A stretch of DNA of 64,000 nucleotides, taken from contig CAIMWF010000147.1 in NCBI GenBank assembly GCA_903845055.1, positions 1-64,000 on the forward strand. The letters are read 5' to 3'. Shown in pieces: positions 17,340 through 26,712 of this stretch; position 1 is the first letter of the stretch; every line of letters begins with the position of its first letter. Under the pieces are notes generated by a model that worked only from the letters and a program-made list of their open reading frames with translations, had not been told where the DNA came from and made no database searches. The position numbers and the translations under genes are program-made. The stretch is from an uncultured Bacteroidales bacterium (GTDB taxonomy: Bacteria; Bacteroidota; Bacteroidia; Bacteroidales; FEN-979).

Positions 17340-18143
17340 ATGTTGATATATCGTTTCAGAATAACATGCGAAGAGCATGACGGCTTTCTCAGGGAAATCG
17401 AAATTCAGCCGGGGCAGACTTTCCTTGACTTTCACCATATAATTATCGATTCGTCGGAATTGCTTCATTGCGAGCGGGCCTCCTTTTTTATGACCGATAA
17501 AAAATATAAGAAGGACAGGGAGATCTCCCTGAAACCTGAGAAACGCCAATTCCGCCGCTACGATGACGATCTCGACCAGGTTGTTACCGAATCGCTGGCA
17601 TTGCCCCTGATGAAGGTATCCAAACTGAAGGATTTCATCGAAGATCCTCATCAGAAGATGATCTATGAATTTGAAGGACGCGATCATTTTTCGTTTCATA
17701 TTGAATTATTCAAAATTTTCCCTTTCGAAGGCGTTGTTTCATTTCCCCGTTGCACCAGGCGTGTTGCCGAATTGCCCAAAAAAGCCGAACAGCCTGCGCA
17801 GACCGCGCAGGCAGCACCGACCCCACCGGCACCCAGGGTGGTTGTCCCCAAAGTTCCGCTTCCGAAAATCGAGGAACTTTCAAAATTCGCCGATATCGTC
17901 GAAGATGACCAGGAACTGGCAGCCATCGAAAACGAGCTGGGCAACCTGATCGGAGAAGAAGAGACCGCTGCATTTGATGTGCAGGATCAGGATGGATCTG
18001 CTGAGGACGATTTTGGTTTTTCAGACCTGCACAACGATGACGACGATCCGGATGAAAAGCTGGATCATCTGGAGGATTACGAGGATATAGAGAGCCTCGA
18101 CAAGCGGATTTCAGGCTATGACCGCGACACCGATGACTATTGA
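17340..18143 (+). CDS. pRiA4b ORF-3-like protein with acidic tail
   Basis: A 267-residue protein of unknown function. Residues 1 to about 140 match the plasmid pRiA4b ORF-3/TnpR-passenger-type fold (LIYRFRIT near the start, ITCEEHDGFLREIEI, FEGRDHFSFHIELF near 112). A Pro/Ala-rich linker (about 148-170) and a long acidic, probably disordered tail (about 185-267, repeated Asp/Glu runs) follow. The stop overlaps the miaA frame by 11-26 bp, so the two are probably translated from one message. Confidence 0.75.
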   Translation: MLIYRFRITCEEHDGFLREIEIQPGQTFLDFHHIIIDSSELLHCERASFFMTDKKYKKDREISLKPEKRQFRRYDDDLDQVVTESLALPLMKVSKLKDFIEDPHQKMIYEFEGRDHFSFHIELFKIFPFEGVVSFPRCTRRVAELPKKAEQPAQTAQAAPTPPAPRVVVPKVPLPKIEELSKFADIVEDDQELAAIENELGNLIGEEETAAFDVQDQDGSAEDDFGFSDLHNDDDDPDEKLDHLEDYEDIESLDKRISGYDRDTDDY

Positions 18144-19092
18144 TGTCCCTTTGCTGGTCGTAATTGCCGGACCTACGGCAGTCGGAAAAACTTCAATCGG
18201 AATACAACTTGCCAGCCATTTTTCTTCGGAGATTATCTCAGCCGATTCACGCCAGTTTTTCCGGGAAATGAAAATTGGGACCGCGGCACCCGGTGATGCG
18301 GAACTGGAGGCGGTTCCGCACCATTTCGTCAGGCACCTTTCGGTTCATGATGCCTACAACGTTTCACGATACGAATCCGACGTCCTGGCTCTGCTTGAAA
18401 AACTTTTCGTGTCTTACCCGGTGGTATTCATGGTGGGCGGGTCGGGTTTGTACATCGACGCGGTGTGTCATGGAATTGACCTGTTACCTGACCCCGATGC
18501 CGGGACCCGGAAGGAACTGAAGGAATTGCTTGCAACCTCGGGCATCGGGGCGCTGCGGGAAGAACTGATGCGTGCCGACCCTGTTTACGCAGCCGTGGTT
18601 GACGCCTCGAACCCGGCACGGCTGATCCGGGCACTTGAAGTTTGCAGGACAACCGGCGTTCCCTATTCCTCCTTCAGGACAAACCAGCCGAAAAAACGTC
18701 CCTTCAGGATCCTGAAACTGGGTTTCGGACTGCAGCGTGAGGTGCTGAACGCCAGGATCAACGCACGCGTGGATGCCATGATGGAAAATGGACTTTACGG
18801 GGAGGCGCTTGCGCTCTATCCGCTGAAACACCTCAATTCGCTCAATACCGTAGGATACCGCGAACTTTTCGACCATTTTGAGGGACTAACCTCCCTGGAA
18901 TTTGCCGTGGAAAAGATAAAAACCAATACCCGCCGCTATGCAAAACGGCAGCTGACCTGGTTTGGGAAAGACCCTCAGGTGCATTGGTCCGGTCCCGGGG
19001 AAATCCGCGCTTGTATTGATCTGATCAACACGGCATCTGCTGAAGGTGATATTCGATCAATCCCTCCACAGGGGAGGACAAGACCCTGGTGA
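18118..19092 (+). CDS. miaA: tRNA dimethylallyltransferase MiaA
   Basis: Transfers a dimethylallyl group to A37 of tRNAs reading UNN codons, 324 residues. The P-loop IAGPTAVGKTS lies near 16-26, SADSRQFFREMKIGTA near 42-57 binds the substrate, GGSGLYID is near 108, and the tRNA-binding region YRELFDHFEG is near 250. The ATG at 18118 or 18133 could be used; both overlap the preceding gene. The 3' end overlaps the convergent kinase gene by 68 bp. Confidence 0.95.
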   Translation: MTATPMTIDVPLLVVIAGPTAVGKTSIGIQLASHFSSEIISADSRQFFREMKIGTAAPGDAELEAVPHHFVRHLSVHDAYNVSRYESDVLALLEKLFVSYPVVFMVGGSGLYIDAVCHGIDLLPDPDAGTRKELKELLATSGIGALREELMRADPVYAAVVDASNPARLIRALEVCRTTGVPYSSFRTNQPKKRPFRILKLGFGLQREVLNARINARVDAMMENGLYGEALALYPLKHLNSLNTVGYRELFDHFEGLTSLEFAVEKIKTNTRRYAKRQLTWFGKDPQVHWSGPGEIRACIDLINTASAEGDIRSIPPQGRTRPW

Positions 19093-19876
19093 TGCGCACG
19101 CCCTCACCGGCTGCAACCTCCCCGAGGACTTCCCGGTAGCTGGATGCGATGGAACCGATAAACCCGACAGGCTGTGATTGATACTGTTCGTATTTCCGGA
19201 TGTGTGCCGTGAAAAAATCGCGGAAGGAACGGTTCAGCAGTTCCCTGACGAACGGATGATCGCGGTTGGGACTGAGGAAAATGCTGAAGGATGCCAGGAA
19301 CCGGTTGGGTGACGGGCGGTTGTACAACGAATTCAGGATGTCTTCAAGTGTGAGCCCGTACTGTTTGTCAAAGGCCTCTCTCAGGTCATCCGGGAGCTCC
19401 TTTTTCAGGTAGGCCCCCATGAACAATTTGCCCAGGTAAGATCCGGCCCCCTCGTCGCCGAACAGGTAGCCGAGCGAGTCAACCTTTGAAACAGTGGTCG
19501 AACCGTTGAAATAGCAGGAATTGCAGCCTGTCCCCAGGATGCAGGCAATCCCCGAACCATCGCCGAACAGGGCCCTTGCCGCGCCAAGAATGTCATGATA
19601 GACAAATACTTTCGCCTTCCTGAAAAAGAGGTGGATCGCATCCGAGATCATCTGGTTGTTGAAATCGGTGGAGCAGCCGGCGCCGTAAAAATGAACCTCG
19701 CTGATGTGGTCCTCCACCAGGAAAGGCGAGAGATCGGCCCTGATTACCGACTCGACACTCTCAGAATTGTGGAAATAAGGATTCAGCCCGATCGTTGCAA
19801 TGGTCTGTTTGACCCTCAGGCCGTCGAGCACCACCCAGGTCGTCTTTGTTGAACCGCTGTCGGCTATCAGTTTCAT
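19025..19876 (-). CDS. BadF/BadG-type sugar kinase (N-acetylglucosamine kinase-like)
   Basis: An ASKHA-fold ATPase of 283 residues most similar to N-acetylglucosamine kinases, probably phosphorylating an amino sugar recovered from the cell wall. The phosphate-1 motif IADSGSTKTTW is near 4-14, followed by GAGCST near 65, the adenosine-type segment ILGTGCNSC near 113-121 and LFGDEGAGSYLGK near 137-149. It follows the DUF1003 gene by 10 bp and probably shares its transcript. The 3' end overlaps miaA by 68 bp on the other strand. Confidence 0.85.
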   Translation of the reverse strand: MKLIADSGSTKTTWVVLDGLRVKQTIATIGLNPYFHNSESVESVIRADLSPFLVEDHISEVHFYGAGCSTDFNNQMISDAIHLFFRKAKVFVYHDILGAARALFGDGSGIACILGTGCNSCYFNGSTTVSKVDSLGYLFGDEGAGSYLGKLFMGAYLKKELPDDLREAFDKQYGLTLEDILNSLYNRPSPNRFLASFSIFLSPNRDHPFVRELLNRSFRDFFTAHIRKYEQYQSQPVGFIGSIASSYREVLGEVAAGEGVRITRVLSSPVEGLIEYHLQQMPC

Positions 19877-19886
19877 ACTTCGGCAG

Positions 19887-20579
19887 TTAATTATCCACTT
19901 TCTTCCTGATATCCTCCAGTATCTCCACCTGGATCTGCTGGATGCTCATCATTTTCGACCATTGGTCGAGCAGCAGGTGGTCCACCTTTTCATGCAGCGT
20001 CCTGATCTCGATCTCCGATTTAAGATTTACCTCGTAATCATTCTCCGAACGGATCCGGTCTTTCGTTTCCTGGCGGTTCTGGCTCATCATGATGATGGGA
20101 GCCTGGATGGCTGCAAGGCACGACAACACGAGGTTCAGCAGGATAAAGGGATAGGGATCGAAAGGCTTGGTCATCAGGTACAGGCCGTTGATCAGGATCC
20201 ATATAACCAGGATCGTGAAAAAGGAGATGATGAACTTCCAGCTGCCGCCGAAGGATGCCACCTTGTCGGCGATCCGCTCCCCGAAGGTAACCTTTTCGGC
20301 TGCTACCCTCGGGTTGACAGTGATGATCTCATTCTGCCTGATGCTGGTAATGACGGCCTCTTCAAGAACTTCAATGCTTCCTTTTTCCTCGTCGATGATC
20401 TTTGCAATATAGCGGTTCCTGAATTTGTTCATGTCCTCCCGGCAGATCAGGCTGGTGTCATTCCAGCCAGGGTGTTCGCTGATGATCATATTCTCAATTT
20501 CATGACGGATGCCGTGACCCACGATCAGCTGGTCTTCGGGAAACACCCTGTCGCATATGGCACATTTGAATTCTTTCAT
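19887..20579 (-). CDS. DUF1003 membrane protein
   Basis: A 230-residue protein of the DUF1003 family. It starts with a short Cys pair region (CAICDRVFP near 5-13) that could bind a metal. Two membrane helices follow (about 114-131 and 143-162), the second containing the family signature LNLVLSCLAAIQAPIIMMSQ, then a charged coiled-coil tail (about 170-230). Function unknown; some relatives have been linked to Mg2+ transport, but nothing here confirms that. Confidence 0.85.
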   Translation of the reverse strand: MKEFKCAICDRVFPEDQLIVGHGIRHEIENMIISEHPGWNDTSLICREDMNKFRNRYIAKIIDEEKGSIEVLEEAVITSIRQNEIITVNPRVAAEKVTFGERIADKVASFGGSWKFIISFFTILVIWILINGLYLMTKPFDPYPFILLNLVLSCLAAIQAPIIMMSQNRQETKDRIRSENDYEVNLKSEIEIRTLHEKVDHLLLDQWSKMMSIQQIQVEILEDIRKKVDN

Positions 20580-20616
20580 GGTTTTCCGTTAACGATTTTA
20601 TGTTTCATTTTAATTG

Positions 20617-20624
20617 CAAATCTA
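20617..20624 (-). promoter_or_regulatory. -7 promoter element (TAGATTTG, minus)
   Basis: A TAnnTTTG match on the minus strand 38 bp before the DUF1003 ATG. A convincing -33 element is not seen. Confidence 0.4.
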
Positions 20625-20675
20625 TTCAAAACCGTAGAATCTTCCCGGGCTTCTGACAATTTTTCAAAATACCGC

Positions 20676-21980
20676 TCACCACGACTCCTCCTGACCATGG
20701 TCACGGTCGTATCCGGGTTTGCAGAGAGCAAGGGGAATGATCAGCAATAATGCGCCATAGGTCACCGCCTTATAATGCTGGGTGATGGCATTCAGGTGCC
20801 TGCCGATCAGCCCGTCGGTTGTCAGGGTCATCAGGACGAAGGAGGCCGCCAGGAAAATGCAGGCCGTATTGAACAACACTGCATCCCGCCTGCTTTCCCT
20901 GTCTTCAAAATGCGTGATGACATAGTGTGTAAGGTAGAACATCGCCGGGGCGGCAAGTAAAAATGCATATTTCTGCTGGTGTGGAAAGATCAGCGGGACG
21001 AGCAGGAAGATATAACTTAATTCGCGGAGGGCGGCAGGGCCGGATTTTGCCCTGGTGAACGGAGGCCACGCAAGGAACCGGAGGGTAACCAGCACGAGGA
21101 AGAGCCGTGTCCCGTTCAGGATCAGCGTCGTGGTCCCGGGATCAAGGTCGAGGATGTTGCGTGCGTAGGGGAGCAAGCCGGGAGTCCGGGTGAACAGGGT
21201 CGGAACCAGTGCGGTGAGGCTGTGCAGGCCGAGGTCGGTTTCGGCAAGATGTTCTGCGTTGACCGGGTTGATTGAATTCCACCACGATGAAAGTAGCTGA
21301 AGGTTTCCCTGCCAGCCTGTAAACAGGGCCGGCAGTAAAAGGAAAAAAACGGAAAACAGCAGGGTGTAAAGTGCTGCCTTCGATTCCTTCCTGTATATAA
21401 GGTAGGGCAGCAGTACGATTGGCAGTATCTTGATATTGATGATCAGCGCAAGCAGCAGGGAACCGGGTATCGCCCTGCCTTTTTTAAACTGCGACAGGCT
21501 TTCAAGTGAGCCCCACAACAGGAAGACGGTCATCTGCATCATTTCAAAATTGTAAAGAATGTACCTTGCAGACAGCACGATCGTTACCAGCAACAACCAC
21601 CCCTTTTGCCCTCTTGTCAGACAATGAATTGCAATATATTTGTTGAGCAAAACCCATGTCCTGTAAAGGAACCACGCGTTGGCCAGCAGCCATATGAAAT
21701 TCGGGATGAAATAGGGCAGGTAGGTGAACGGGACCAGGAGGAGCGCACAAAGTGGACTATAATAATAGAGATCATAATTGCCTTCGCTCACGAAGATCCA
21801 CAGGTGGTAAGGGTTTTTCCCGGCGGCAATGAGTTTCGCCGCCTCCAGCAGCACTTTGAAATCACCGTTGGCCGTGGCTGTTTTTATCAGGAACCCCAGG
21901 ATCAACACACCCGCCAGCCAGGGTATATATCGCTGCCAGGCGCTGCTGATCCTTCCCTCCCGATAGATGTTGCCGGTCAT
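20676..21980 (-). CDS. GT87-like polytopic glycosyltransferase (DUF2029)
   Basis: An integral membrane protein of 434 residues with roughly ten hydrophobic helices, resembling the GT-C-fold GT87/DUF2029 family of polyprenyl-phosphate mannosyltransferases. The segment NPYHLWIF near 54-61 fits the catalytic-loop region of this family, and the Pro-rich periplasmic loop and HQQKYAFLLAAPA segment near 330 also match. The acceptor is unknown. It stands alone between DUF1003 and a tandem-repeat tract. Confidence 0.75.
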   Translation of the reverse strand: MTGNIYREGRISSAWQRYIPWLAGVLILGFLIKTATANGDFKVLLEAAKLIAAGKNPYHLWIFVSEGNYDLYYYSPLCALLLVPFTYLPYFIPNFIWLLANAWFLYRTWVLLNKYIAIHCLTRGQKGWLLLVTIVLSARYILYNFEMMQMTVFLLWGSLESLSQFKKGRAIPGSLLLALIINIKILPIVLLPYLIYRKESKAALYTLLFSVFFLLLPALFTGWQGNLQLLSSWWNSINPVNAEHLAETDLGLHSLTALVPTLFTRTPGLLPYARNILDLDPGTTTLILNGTRLFLVLVTLRFLAWPPFTRAKSGPAALRELSYIFLLVPLIFPHQQKYAFLLAAPAMFYLTHYVITHFEDRESRRDAVLFNTACIFLAASFVLMTLTTDGLIGRHLNAITQHYKAVTYGALLLIIPLALCKPGYDRDHGQEESW

Positions 21981-21990
21981 TGATCTCTCA

Positions 21991-22022
21991 CTTCGTTATT
22001 CGTTATTCGATATTCAATATTC
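21991..22022. repeat. Degenerate tandem repeat, TTCGTTA-type unit
   Basis: Units of 7-8 nt (TTCGTTA, TTCGATA, TTCAATA) fill the gap between the GT87-like and DUF3108 genes. Confidence 0.75.
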
Positions 22023-22850
22023 TCATTTTATCAGTGATGTCATCGGGTTCCGCAGCCCCTTTGCTTCCTTAAGATAGGCCTTCACCGTTCCCACAATGAT
22101 TTTGGCCTCAACGTAAACCGGGATCCTGTTTGCGTCGTCGGTGACCCAAACCAGCACATCTTCCTCCCCTTTGAAAATGGTCCCCTGGACCATCTTTGCA
22201 GCAAATTTAATGCACTTGTAATGCTTCCCGTCGGTGGTTTCCACCACTTCCCTGCCGATGTACCGGATGTAGATGTCGTAATAGGCATCGTCGATGAGGA
22301 CCGTCACCTTTTTTTTCACATCGGGACGGAAATCGGTAAAATCGAGGGTTCGGGTGTAATAGATGGAGGCAAGCATGTCAAAGGCACAGTTTCGCATGCG
22401 CAGGGTATCGGTACGCATCGGATTATTGTTGCTTTTGGTGTTTGAAATGATCCGGCGGGTCTGCTGGTCGAACCAGAGCGTGTTCAGCAGCGTGTATTTC
22501 CCTTCGTATATGTAGCGTTTGAAATTGTAGGTTTGGAACGTTTCCGGGTCGATCCAGGAATCATAATAATCGCGCACTTTGAAAAGTACATCGTATGAAG
22601 GAAAACTCTTGCCGGTGCTTTTCAGGTGCCAGGACTGTTTTCCCAGGTAGATCTCCTTTGTCACCGAGAAGGTTACCAGCCCGGCATCGACCCAAACCGG
22701 GCCCCAGTTGTAGGAAGCGGTATAGGAGATTTGCTCGCCGTCGCCGAAAACGGTGTTGGTGGCGGGGCACTGTGCATTCAGGGTTTGTGCAAATAACAGG
22801 AGCAGGGGGAATCCGTAATTTATAACCAGCAGTTTTCCGGGTAGTTTCAA
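22023..22850 (-). CDS. DUF3108 secreted protein
   Basis: An exported protein of 275 residues with a Sec signal (about 1-26, ending LNA-Q). The body follows the DUF3108 pattern: GEQISYTASYNWGPVWVDAG near 37-56, a central RVYDYYDSW-like segment, and a VWVTDDANRIPVYVEAKI block near 232-249. Its function is not established; the fold is beta-rich and periplasmic or outer-membrane associated. It has no partner gene in the immediate neighbourhood. Confidence 0.8.
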   Translation of the reverse strand: MKLPGKLLVINYGFPLLLLFAQTLNAQCPATNTVFGDGEQISYTASYNWGPVWVDAGLVTFSVTKEIYLGKQSWHLKSTGKSFPSYDVLFKVRDYYDSWIDPETFQTYNFKRYIYEGKYTLLNTLWFDQQTRRIISNTKSNNNPMRTDTLRMRNCAFDMLASIYYTRTLDFTDFRPDVKKKVTVLIDDAYYDIYIRYIGREVVETTDGKHYKCIKFAAKMVQGTIFKGEEDVLVWVTDDANRIPVYVEAKIIVGTVKAYLKEAKGLRNPMTSLIK

Positions 22851-22898
22851 GGTATGTAGCGCTTTAAGTCAGTGGTGGATGAACTTGCGATGCCGGGT

Positions 22899-24389
22899 TT
22901 ATTTCTTCTTCCAAAGGAAGTATACCGGGATCCCCAACAGAACGATAATAAGGCCTGGCCAGGTATATTCGGGTTTGTAAATAAGCAGAATGATCATTAC
23001 AATCACCGCCAGGATGATGTATATCAGCGGGATGACAGGATATCCGAATGCCCTGTAGGGCCGCTCGAGCCCGGGTTGGTTGATGCGCAGCAGGAACAAA
23101 CCGATGATCGTAAGGACATAGAATATCAGGACCGCAAAAACCACGTAGTCGAGCAACTGCCCGTAAGTGCCGGAAAGACATAAAAGGCTCGCCCATATCC
23201 CCTGGATCGCGAGGCCGGTTGAAGGAACCCCTTTTGAATTCAGCGTGCCCACCTTTTTAAAGAAAATTTTGTCGGCAGCCATTGCATAATAGACCCGCGC
23301 CCCTGCAAGGATGAGACCGTTGTTGCAGCCAAAGGTGGAGATTACGATGAAACCGGCCATGATAAGCACCGCGTAGTTGCCGAAGATGCCCGAAATAGAG
23401 GCAGTCCCCAGCCGGTCGTTCACCGCGAACTGCATGCCCCGCGCTGCTATATCGGCACCATGTGGATCACCCCTGACCGGCAGTGCAGTGAGATATACCA
23501 CGTTCGCCAGCAGGTAAAGGATGGTTACGGCAAGGGTGCCGAGGAATAGGCTCAGGGGGATGTTTTTTCGCGGGTTGATCACTTCGCCTGCCGTAAAGGT
23601 GATGTTATTCCAGGCATCCGATGAGAAGAGACTCCCCACCATGGCCATGCCGATGGCGGCAACGATGGCCATGCCTGCCAGCGGGATGTGTTGCCCGTCG
23701 GGGGTGGCATGTTCGGGACTCCAGAATACCTGGCTGTTGAGATGCATGGTTGAGGAACTGGAGGCAAAAGCAAGCCCGACGATGATGAACAATACCAGCA
23801 GGACAAACTTACCCGAAGTAAAGGCATTCTGAATCTTCTTTCCTTCCTGGACCCCGCGTGTGTTCACCCAGGTCAGGAAGGCAATGGAACCGATGGCTAC
23901 CAGCTGGACTGGTCCGAATTTGACAAAGCCCAGGTCGAAATGTTTCAAGGTGAACATCCCAAAATCCACCGGGCCAAAGTTGACGGATTTGAGGCTGAAC
24001 CAGACGACCGACTCGGAAACCCACGGCACCAGGACGCCGGTGAATTTGGCAAAAGCCATCCCCACGGCTGCGATGGTCCCAGCCTGGATCACCAGGAAGA
24101 GGGTCCATCCGTATAAAAAGCCGGTGAGCGGGTTGTAGGCCTCCCTGAGATAGACATATTGTCCACCGGCCCTGGGGAACATCCCTGCCAACTCGCCATA
24201 GCTGAGGGCTGCAAAAATGGTCATAAAACCGGTTATCAGCCAAACGGTCATGATCCAGCCGGGTGAGCCGACCATCCGTGCGATATCGGCGCTGACGATG
24301 AAGATCCCCGATCCGATCATGGAACCCACGACAATCGCCGTGGAGTCGAAAAGCGTCAGCCTGCGCTGGAATTCATGTTCATTGCTCAT
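22899..24389 (-). CDS. APC-family amino acid permease
   Basis: An inner-membrane amino acid transporter of the APC superfamily, 496 residues and about 12-13 helices. The substrate-binding unwound helix 1 motif GSMIGSGIFIVSADIA is near 22-37 and the helix 6 region FFSSDAWNNITFTAGE-like segment is near 255-270. The C-terminal half continues with helices up to the KK end. Substrate specificity (cationic or neutral amino acids) cannot be judged. The start is an ATG 30 bp after the DUF2141 fragment on the same strand. Confidence 0.9.
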   Translation of the reverse strand: MSNEHEFQRRLTLFDSTAIVVGSMIGSGIFIVSADIARMVGSPGWIMTVWLITGFMTIFAALSYGELAGMFPRAGGQYVYLREAYNPLTGFLYGWTLFLVIQAGTIAAVGMAFAKFTGVLVPWVSESVVWFSLKSVNFGPVDFGMFTLKHFDLGFVKFGPVQLVAIGSIAFLTWVNTRGVQEGKKIQNAFTSGKFVLLVLFIIVGLAFASSSSTMHLNSQVFWSPEHATPDGQHIPLAGMAIVAAIGMAMVGSLFSSDAWNNITFTAGEVINPRKNIPLSLFLGTLAVTILYLLANVVYLTALPVRGDPHGADIAARGMQFAVNDRLGTASISGIFGNYAVLIMAGFIVISTFGCNNGLILAGARVYYAMAADKIFFKKVGTLNSKGVPSTGLAIQGIWASLLCLSGTYGQLLDYVVFAVLIFYVLTIIGLFLLRINQPGLERPYRAFGYPVIPLIYIILAVIVMIILLIYKPEYTWPGLIIVLLGIPVYFLWKKK

Positions 24390-24419
24390 GGGAATGGCTT
24401 TTATATGACACGCAATGCT

Positions 24420-24872
24420 TCACATGTCCAGTGTCATGGTATTTCCTTCGCAATTTATGGGAATTTTTGATACATGGGGCAAGGTATTGTAATAATACCT
24501 GATCGTGATGTTCAGGTTCAGGGGTTCCATGGTTAACCTGAATTTTGAGTCGTCATAACCGGGTGAGCCAAAATGGCCCCTGACATTGTTTGAAACACCG
24601 ACTCCCTCCCTGGGAATCCCCAGGAGGTTTGTGTCCATCTTGCCGATGCCATTCTCATCGTGAATAACGGCAATGGCATATTCGCCATCAGGAACATCTT
24701 TGAAAACAAGGGTGGACCTGCCATTAAAAACAGGCCCTGTCACGCTTTTGATGGCTTTACCGGGTTCATTCGGAAATCCCTTTTTGTGGTTGTACAGGTA
24801 AACCTGGCATTTGCCCTTGTCTGATCGTAGCCCGCCGACGTTTACGGTGATGTCGCTATGCTGCGAATATGC
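24420..24872 (-). pseudogene. DUF2141 gene truncated at its 5' end
   Basis: The frame encodes a typical DUF2141 domain: SDITVNVGGLRSDKGKCQVY, then GFPNEPGKAIKS and the VPDGEYAIAVIHDENGIGKMD core. Full family members carry a signal peptide. Here the frame is open back to 24917 but has no ATG, GTG or TTG before the internal GTG at 24743, which would delete the first third of the domain. Homology-like sequence stops at about AYSQ (24872), exactly where a repeat tract begins. I infer that the start codon and signal peptide were lost in a rearrangement. Translation from a non-standard start is the alternative. Confidence 0.7.
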
Positions 24873-24873
24873 G

Positions 24874-24906
24874 CTTTCACCATTTCGCCAATTCGCTATT
24901 TTGCTT
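24874..24906. repeat. Repeat tract resembling the tRNA 3' flank
   Basis: This tract (TTTCACCATTTCGCCA core, then ATTCGCTATTTTGC) closely resembles the sequence beside the tRNA gene at 37444-37476 and, in shorter form, at 27005-27025. It marks the point where the DUF2141 gene loses its 5' end. Confidence 0.65.
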
Positions 24907-26712
24907 TTACTGGAAAGTCATCCATCTTCCGGCACCATGGAATATCGTATGACTATGGAGATACGTGAAATGAGAAGTGCTGTTATGAATAATTGATTTT
25001 ACAAGAGTACCTGTATTCAGATCATATATTTTATAAAAATTGTCATCCTCCGTCATGATCTGGTAATCGTTATAATCAACACTGAACTCCATGAATCCGG
25101 GGAAAGGCACACTGAGTTCGGTGCTTTTGGTAACAAGATTATAAATGTCATATCCCGTCGGGCGGATGAGCACAACCTTGTCGGGCTGATCAGCCATGAA
25201 CTCCAGGGTGCTGAACCCGACATCGCCGATATTGAATATCTCGGTGAAAGTACCTCCCGAAAATCTGTAGATCCGGTTTTTGTATTCAGTATAAACATAA
25301 ACATAATCCCCGGCCCCCGAGATCTGGCACTGGTTTAGCGTGCCATTTGTCATGGAAAGGGTGCCGAGCAACTGGTTATGAACAACATCAATCAGTTTGA
25401 GGTTGCTAAAACCGTTCATGACCGTCATCCTGCCGTTATCCGAAACATCAAAGTCATTCACATCTGCTACCGGCAGAAAATCACTGATCAAAACGGAAAG
25501 GTCCTGCCCGTTTGTAACATTGTATAGATGAAACCTGTTGTCGCGCATTGTCAGGACATACCTGTTGTTTGCCGAAACAGAAAACCTTCCGTCGGAGCAA
25601 TAGATGCTGTCCACCTTTTGACGGGTTAATGCGGAATAACGATAGAGGTAGTTCTCGTTATCCTCGTGCAGGTAAATGTCATTTCCGCGGGGTGATTCGC
25701 ACTCGTCAAAGGGATGAATAGGATTTCCCGGCCTGTAAGTAACCCCGTAACCGAACTCCTCCATTTCCAGTTCGGGAGGAATATATTGTAAGTTCACCTT
25801 CGGAAGATGGGTGACATAGATATCGATCGATCCGGGAAAACCCAGGTCAAGGGTTGATTGAACCGTATCGTTGATATCCGTGATCTCCTTTAGCAGGATG
25901 CTGTTGCCATAGCTTTTTTTCTTGCGTATCCTGTAACTCCCGAAATTCTGATAATACCGGTTTTTATTCCATTGAATGACCGGTCGGCCATTTGCGTCAC
26001 TGTAAACTTGATGGGGTGTTAATTCATTCGGTTTATTGGCTGATCCGGAGCCGGAGAAAAACAATCCAGCTGAATCACCCGTTTGGTACCCCGTAAGCGT
26101 ATAATAGGCATTTTCACCAACATAGCTATGGTCTGAAAATACCATCTCACCATTACCAGTTGCCGTTACCGAATCTACCCTGACTTCGGTGTTGCTGTAA
26201 TTATAGAATTTTGTTACCGCAAGCGCTTTTATCTGCAGTATCTTGTTAAATGATCCTGCCAGTGTGCCGTTTTTTTCAGCCAGAAGCGGTTCCGGGATAG
26301 GTGTAAACCCTGTAAACCGTATCACAACCTGGCGCTGGTTGATATTGGTGCCACTAAGCAGGATCTGGTTCAAGGTCTGGTTTGACGCTCCCCCGAAAAT
26401 TTCAAACCTGGTATTGTAGGATCCGGTGGTTAAAAAAAGCCTGTCAACTGATATGTAAAAAGTGCCGTTATAACTGGAATCTTTTAACATCAGAACGCCC
26501 TGGCTGAAAACCTTCACCGCATATTTCTGGAATTGTGCACCGCCAATCCTGACGTTCAGAACAGAATGAAAATTCACCTGTATGGTATCGGCATTATCAG
26601 GAAAATTATTGATCGTAATCCCGGAGGAGCTTTTATTCCCGGGCTCGGTGCCGGGTTTGGTGCATGAAACTGCAACCAGGATAATCATAAGAAACTCGAA
26701 TAAGCGTTTCAT
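24907..26712 (-). CDS. Large lipoprotein, propeller-like C-terminal half
   Basis: Not recognised as a known family. It has 601 residues with a lipoprotein signal (MKRLFEFLMIILVAVSC, lipobox Cys17). The N-terminal half has beta-rich, possibly Ig-like modules and a fibronectin-like segment near 240-300 (PVIQWNKNRYYQNFGSYRIR). The C-terminal half (about 325-585) has repeated beta-strand units such as NNRYVLTMRDNRFHLYN and GRMTVMNGFSNLKLID, which look like WD40/YVTN-type propeller blades. It is probably a surface or periplasmic binding protein. Base composition is more AT-rich than the upstream genes, as in the neighbouring accessory region. Confidence 0.75.
   Translation of the reverse strand: MKRLFEFLMIILVAVSCTKPGTEPGNKSSSGITINNFPDNADTIQVNFHSVLNVRIGGAQFQKYAVKVFSQGVLMLKDSSYNGTFYISVDRLFLTTGSYNTRFEIFGGASNQTLNQILLSGTNINQRQVVIRFTGFTPIPEPLLAEKNGTLAGSFNKILQIKALAVTKFYNYSNTEVRVDSVTATGNGEMVFSDHSYVGENAYYTLTGYQTGDSAGLFFSGSGSANKPNELTPHQVYSDANGRPVIQWNKNRYYQNFGSYRIRKKKSYGNSILLKEITDINDTVQSTLDLGFPGSIDIYVTHLPKVNLQYIPPELEMEEFGYGVTYRPGNPIHPFDECESPRGNDIYLHEDNENYLYRYSALTRQKVDSIYCSDGRFSVSANNRYVLTMRDNRFHLYNVTNGQDLSVLISDFLPVADVNDFDVSDNGRMTVMNGFSNLKLIDVVHNQLLGTLSMTNGTLNQCQISGAGDYVYVYTEYKNRIYRFSGGTFTEIFNIGDVGFSTLEFMADQPDKVVLIRPTGYDIYNLVTKSTELSVPFPGFMEFSVDYNDYQIMTEDDNFYKIYDLNTGTLVKSIIHNSTSHFTYLHSHTIFHGAGRWMTFQ

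Noticed and set aside
24907..24996. Plus-strand short frame near the DUF2141 junction
   Set aside because: It is a shadow of the lipoprotein gene and repeat tract on the other strand.
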